Shown one piece after another: positions 14,195-17,917 of a DNA stretch of 17,917 nucleotides. Every line of letters begins with the position of its first letter. Position 1 is the stretch's first letter. The translations under genes were made by a program, and so were the position numbers. Under the pieces are notes generated by a model. The model was not told the DNA's origin, ran no database searches, and saw only the letters and a list, made by a program, of their open reading frames with translations. This DNA comes from an uncultured Eubacteriales bacterium (GTDB taxonomy: Bacteria > Bacillota > Clostridia > Oscillospirales > CAG-272). The stretch spans positions 1 to 17,917 of the forward strand of contig CAKSSY010000036.1 in the NCBI GenBank assembly GCA_934489945.1. Direction: 5' to 3'.

Positions 14195-15142
14195 ATGGTG
14201 TACGGAATTATAGCTGTGGCACTTTTGTGCCTTGCTGTCAAGGGATATTGCGGCAAAAGGATCGGTGGGTATGTAAAAGACACGGGAGATTCCTTTTTGT
14301 TTAATTTGTTGCGCATGCTATTCTGTGTCTTGATTGGAGGAATATTTGTTTTTGCGGAGGGAGCGCACCACTCATTGGCAATCGAACCCAAAATGGTTTG
14401 GATATGTCTTTTATCCGGTGCTTCCAATGCGACGTTCCTTGTTGGATGGCTTTTGGCGATTCAGAAAAACTCTATGGTTTCGGTAGACGTCAGTCTGACG
14501 CTCGGCTCGATCATCCCCGCGATTCTTTGCGCTTTTTTATTTGGAGAGGAAATCTCTCTCCTTAAAATGCTCGGCTTTGCTATGATCCTTGTTGCGAGCA
14601 TCATTTTAGCGGGACACAGCAAAAAAACAGTAGGGGGCGGTGGGGCACTCGGGCTGTTGTTTCTGCTGATTGCTGCTGTTGGAGACGGAATGTCAGGCTT
14701 TGCGCAGCAGCTTTATAAGCAGTACTACACGGAAGCAGGAAATCTTACTCACGGTGTGTATTATCCCAAAACGGTGTATCATTTTTACACCTATGTATTT
14801 GCGGTGCTCGTATTGCTTGCTGTATTGGTAGGCTACCGCATTGCCAAAAACAAAAGTGGCACTGCGCGTAAAAAAGAAAAACATGCTTGGTCGATACCTC
14901 ATAAGGTGGTATTACATATTTTCATCATGGCAGTATGTCTCTTTGCCGCGAATTATTTACAGACGGTTGCCACAAACGATTACGGCATGTCCTCTCAGGT
15001 GCTTTATCCCATTATAAAGGGCGGTTGTCTGATTACCGTCAATTTTACCGCAATGATTTTCTTTGGAGAAAAGATAACTCCGCGCAGTATTTTAGGTACG
15101 CTTGTTGCAATGTGCGGAATCATCAACATGAGTGTTCTATAA
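14195..15142 (+). CDS. DMT superfamily (EamA-like) transporter, about 10 membrane segments
   Basis: The product is an inner-membrane protein with about ten hydrophobic helices in two homologous halves. Each half closes with the EamA-type motif: FGEEISLLKMLGFAMILVAS in the first, FGEKITPRSILGTLVAMCGI in the second. This is typical of drug/metabolite transporters, which move small metabolites in or out. The frame could start at a GTG at 14159, but that is at the predicted transcription start and has no ribosome site. The ATG at 14195 begins MVYGIIAVALLCLAVKGYCG, a normal N-terminus for the family, so it is preferred at about 0.7. The ribosome site there is also weak. The stop is 12 bases from the glycyl radical enzyme start, so the two are co-transcribed, and the transporter probably handles that enzyme's substrate or product. 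Confidence 0.9.
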   Translation: MVYGIIAVALLCLAVKGYCGKRIGGYVKDTGDSFLFNLLRMLFCVLIGGIFVFAEGAHHSLAIEPKMVWICLLSGASNATFLVGWLLAIQKNSMVSVDVSLTLGSIIPAILCAFLFGEEISLLKMLGFAMILVASIILAGHSKKTVGGGGALGLLFLLIAAVGDGMSGFAQQLYKQYYTEAGNLTHGVYYPKTVYHFYTYVFAVLVLLAVLVGYRIAKNKSGTARKKEKHAWSIPHKVVLHIFIMAVCLFAANYLQTVATNDYGMSSQVLYPIIKGGCLITVNFTAMIFFGEKITPRSILGTLVAMCGIINMSVL

Positions 15143-15154
15143 GGAGAGAAAAAC

Positions 15155-17374
15155 ATGAAACCGAATATTGAAGAAGCAAGACAGTCCTTAGTCCACAAAC
15201 CGCTTTTTGCAACCTCTGTCGAACGCATTTTGATTTTGAACGAATTAAAGTCGTCATACAAAGAACTGCCACAGCCGTTACGCTTTTCTAAAATCCTTTC
15301 AATTCTACTTTCTCGGGTTTCCGTACCCTTGGAGAGCTATGACTTGATTGCAGGCAGATGCGTGGACAGAGAACTGACGAACGAGGAAGAAGCTTTATTT
15401 CAAGAGTATATCAAATCTACGGATAATCTCAAACGGAATCTTTTTTATTCCTCCGGGCATTGCGTCTATTCGTGGGAAATGCTTGTGAACGAGGGATTAT
15501 CGGGATTGCGAGCGAAAGCGATCAAGCAAAGAGATCAAACAGAATCTAACCAAAAACGTATATTTTTGTCTGCCGTTGTAGAAATCTATGAGGCGATTAT
15601 TTCATATATCCTTCGTTACGCCGATGAGGCAGATCGCAAGGGAATGACAGACATGGCAAAAAATCTTCGTTCGGCTGCAATGAAGGCTCCCGACAGCTTT
15701 GTATCCGCTCTACAGCTTTTATGGATCGTTACGTTGATCAACTGCGCGTACGTTTCAGAAAACCCCACACTGACAGTGGGGAGATTGGATCAGATTTTAT
15801 ATCCGCTATATCAAGCGGATATGGAAAAAGGAGTCTTAACACGCGAGCTGGCAAAGGCTTATATCACCGATTACTATTGCAAACACAATTTGATTATGGG
15901 GCGCGGAGAGCATCAGGTCGGTGATGCAACGAACAGCACCACGTTTAAAAGAATTACGAATTTTGACGCACCGCAATATCTGCTTTTGGCAGGCGTAGAC
16001 ATTCAAGGAAAATCGGCGGTTAACGAGCTGACCGAGCTGTTTGCCGAATGTATTATTCCCGAATTCAAAAATCCCGTCGTGGTCGTGCGCTATGTAAACG
16101 GAATGGACAAGCTATCACCGAAACTTTGGCATACGCTCTGCGAACGTGCGCTTGCAAGCTCGTCCTTGATGTTTTATAACGATGGGAATGTATTTTCAGC
16201 CTTTCGGCGGATCGGACTGGACGAGCAACAAGCCAGACGGTACGCGCACTTCGGTTGTAATTGGTGTTCTCCCGGAGACAATAGTGCTTTGATGTTAAGC
16301 AGTCCTCACAGCATACATTACGACGTAAAGCTTACTGCACAGGAAATCAAGGAATTAAACGTTCCATATATGAGGACGAATAGTGCCCATAGCTGGCCGG
16401 AGGATTTCGTGATCGTTATGCGTGAGCTTGCCGAATTGGATGCCGATAGCGTTTCTATAGAAGATTTTTACGAGCGCTTCTTTGCCCGTATGTCGGATTT
16501 TATAGACCGAAAACTTTCCTATCTCTCAAAGGAGCTTGCGGTAAGAAAAAGAAATCCGTCCTCCGTTATCACGTTTGGAGATTGTTTCTTTGAAGACTCT
16601 CTAAAAAGCGCGGAATGTTTTAGTGCGGGAGCGAAATATCATTTTGAGTTACAGTCATTTCAGATGTTCGGAACCGTAGCGGATTGCTTTATTGCGGTAG
16701 ATCAGCTCGTAATGATTGAAAAGAAGCTGACTTTGAAGCAGCTATTGGCGGCAACGGAGGCAAATTTTGAGGGATACGCCAACGTTTTGGCACTATGCCG
16801 CAACGCGGATAAGTACGGAATGGATACTCCGTTATCCAACAAGCACGTTAAGCGTTTGTCTCATACCGCATGCGATATGGTAATTGAGAAAAACAAACCA
16901 TACCTTGAAAAAGAAGGGCTGTTCTTAGTTCCTTGTATGCAAAGCGATACTTGGCATTTGAAATACGGCGAGGGCTTTGGAGCAACGCCTGACGGCAGAT
17001 TGGCAAATACTCCGTATTCACAAAACACAAGACCTTCCAACGGTGCTTGCACAAACGGGATTACCGCGATGTTCAATTCTATGCTTTTTCTGCCGCAAGA
17101 CGGTCTTGTGTCGGGCGCTCTCAATCTGGACATTGACGCAAAGGAATATACGGGTGAAAATGGTTTGCATTTGTTTTCGGCTCTGCTTTCCACTTATTTC
17201 AATCAAGGCGGACTTCATGCGCAGGTAAGCACCGCAACGGCAGAGCAGTTAAAAAAAGCGAAGGAAAATCCATCCGAACACCGTGATCTTCGCGTTCGCG
17301 TCACCGGGTACAGCGGAGTGTTCGTAGATATGTGCGAGCGATTGCAGGACGACGTTATCGCTCGATTTGAATAA
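15155..17374 (+). CDS. Glycyl radical enzyme (pyruvate formate-lyase superfamily), unassigned subtype
   Basis: Glycyl radical enzymes carry out oxygen-sensitive radical reactions (C-C, C-N, C-O or C-S bond cleavage) using a stable Gly radical and a thiyl radical. The ATG at 15155 follows AAGGAGAG. The length is 739 residues, slightly short for the family (usually about 770-850). The C-terminal radical loop RVRVTGYSGVFVDMCERLQD contains Gly718, 21 residues from the end. The mid-protein Cys loop is RRYAHFGCNWCSPGDNS: Cys368 aligns with the catalytic Cys of GCVE-type enzymes, with a second Cys at 371. Pyruvate formate-lyase has adjacent CC, and known eliminases have Glu two residues after Cys; here that position is Trp370. 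The reaction is therefore not predictable. No radical-SAM activating enzyme lies in the window. The neighbours are a transporter upstream and an aldo-keto reductase downstream. Confidence 0.93.
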   Translation: MKPNIEEARQSLVHKPLFATSVERILILNELKSSYKELPQPLRFSKILSILLSRVSVPLESYDLIAGRCVDRELTNEEEALFQEYIKSTDNLKRNLFYSSGHCVYSWEMLVNEGLSGLRAKAIKQRDQTESNQKRIFLSAVVEIYEAIISYILRYADEADRKGMTDMAKNLRSAAMKAPDSFVSALQLLWIVTLINCAYVSENPTLTVGRLDQILYPLYQADMEKGVLTRELAKAYITDYYCKHNLIMGRGEHQVGDATNSTTFKRITNFDAPQYLLLAGVDIQGKSAVNELTELFAECIIPEFKNPVVVVRYVNGMDKLSPKLWHTLCERALASSSLMFYNDGNVFSAFRRIGLDEQQARRYAHFGCNWCSPGDNSALMLSSPHSIHYDVKLTAQEIKELNVPYMRTNSAHSWPEDFVIVMRELAELDADSVSIEDFYERFFARMSDFIDRKLSYLSKELAVRKRNPSSVITFGDCFFEDSLKSAECFSAGAKYHFELQSFQMFGTVADCFIAVDQLVMIEKKLTLKQLLAATEANFEGYANVLALCRNADKYGMDTPLSNKHVKRLSHTACDMVIEKNKPYLEKEGLFLVPCMQSDTWHLKYGEGFGATPDGRLANTPYSQNTRPSNGACTNGITAMFNSMLFLPQDGLVSGALNLDIDAKEYTGENGLHLFSALLSTYFNQGGLHAQVSTATAEQLKKAKENPSEHRDLRVRVTGYSGVFVDMCERLQDDVIARFE

Positions 17375-17389
17375 AAAGGGGTAAGACAA

Positions 17390-17917
17390 ATGAAAAAAAT
17401 TCTTCTTCCAAATGGATTGAACGTATCAGAGATAGCTTTAGGGGCTATGATGTTCGGCTCTACCACATCTAAAAAAGAATCTTATGAGGTTCTTGATCTT
17501 TACATGGATATGGGCGGCAATTTTATTGACACATCCAACAATTACGCGCATTGGGCAGGTACAGGCGACGAAAGCGAAACCTTGCTTGGCGAGTGGCTGA
17601 AGGATCGGGGCTGTCGCGAACGCGTCGTTCTCGCCACCAAGGTAGGCTTTGACCGTCACGGCAAGGGCGCGGGACTGAAAAAGGAGCAGATCGAATATTG
17701 GGTAGACGAGAGTCTGCGGAAGCTTAAAACCGAGTACATCGATCTTTATTACGCGCATACCGATGATATGAATACGCCTGTTGAGGAAACAATGGAGGTC
17801 TTTGACCGCCTTGTTAAAAAAGGAAAGGTGCGCGCGCTCGGCTCGAGTAATTACGATACGTGGCGTTTGGCAGAGGCGAATATGACGGCAGAGAAAAACG
17901 GCTGGACGCCCTATACC
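17390..17917 (+). CDS. Aldo-keto reductase, 3' end outside window
   Basis: The start ATG at 17390 lies 15 bases after the glycyl radical enzyme stop, with an AAGGGG site, and the frame is open to the window edge (176 codons). It begins MKKILLPNGLNVSEIALGAM. The catalytic set is complete: Asp47 and Tyr52 in NFIDTSNNY, Lys84 in LATKVG, and His123 in YYAHTDD, in contrast to the His-lacking reductase at 10730. RALGSSNYD near residue 150 is the usual GVSNF-like segment. It would reduce an aldehyde or ketone with NAD(P)H. As the third gene of the operon it probably acts on a carbonyl compound made by, or feeding, the glycyl radical enzyme. It may be a member of the YajO/general stress 69-like group, a weak assignment. 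Codon use is richer in G+C than in the preceding gene. Confidence 0.92.
   Translation, partial: MKKILLPNGLNVSEIALGAMMFGSTTSKKESYEVLDLYMDMGGNFIDTSNNYAHWAGTGDESETLLGEWLKDRGCRERVVLATKVGFDRHGKGAGLKKEQIEYWVDESLRKLKTEYIDLYYAHTDDMNTPVEETMEVFDRLVKKGKVRALGSSNYDTWRLAEANMTAEKNGWTPYT

Noticed and set aside
15764..15782. Hairpin with CCCCAC and GTGGGG arms within the glycyl radical enzyme gene
   Set aside because: It has a short stem in well-conserved coding sequence (the PTLTVGRLDQ region) with no T run, so it has no likely regulatory role.
1..17917. CRISPR arrays, transposases, integrases, rRNA or standard tRNA genes
   Set aside because: No regularly spaced repeats, no transposase or integrase motifs and no tRNA cloverleaf other than the tmRNA were seen on either strand.

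Overview
The window looks like chromosomal DNA of an anaerobic gut-type Bacillota, class Clostridia. The grounds are AGGAGG-type ribosome sites, TTGACA/TATAAT promoters, a tmRNA whose tag opens ANDN and ends in AA, a very large modular secreted protein, a glycyl radical enzyme, and a cupin/flavodoxin/aldo-keto reductase gene set common in such anaerobes. The genus cannot be named from the sequence alone.

Layout. (1) 1-5690: 3' part of a very long plus-strand gene for a modular, probably secreted protein. It has two homologous binding-module-like repeats, a Cys/His-rich linker, a right-handed beta-helix, Ig-like segments, and a CE2-type SGNH esterase fold whose catalytic residues appear to be lost. 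A strong terminator follows. (2) 5852-6221: tmRNA gene (ssrA) with its own consensus promoter and a terminator about 150 bases downstream. (3) 6222-12138: a zone of gene decay. It holds a metallo-beta-lactamase-like pseudogene, a LysR gene with an in-frame amber codon, a carboxymuconolactone decarboxylase/cupin pseudogene with two frameshifts, a short-chain dehydrogenase/epimerase pseudogene with one frameshift, a remnant of a second LysR gene, an open aldo-keto reductase whose catalytic His is Asp, and a flavodoxin lipoprotein cut short in mid-domain. A promoter/operator element upstream of the reductase has a decayed second copy about 1.3 kb away. (4) 12279-13136: an intact gene I do not recognise. 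(5) 13191-17917: an intact, more AT-rich block with an AraC-type regulator divergent from a DMT-family transporter, a glycyl radical enzyme and an aldo-keto reductase that runs off the window.

How the genes work together. Region 3 looks like an inherited LysR-controlled redox or detoxification cluster that is being lost beside the tmRNA gene. The 5.7 kb and 2.2 kb reading frames on either side are open, so poor base calling throughout is an unlikely explanation. Region 5 reads as an inducible uptake and catabolic unit: AraC senses a small molecule, the transporter moves it, the glycyl radical enzyme carries out radical chemistry, and the reductase handles a carbonyl product. The glycyl radical enzyme has the glycyl-radical loop and a candidate active-site Cys. 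Around that Cys it shows neither the CC pair of pyruvate formate-lyase nor the GCVE motif of the eliminases, so its substrate is open. It is the best candidate here for undescribed biochemistry.
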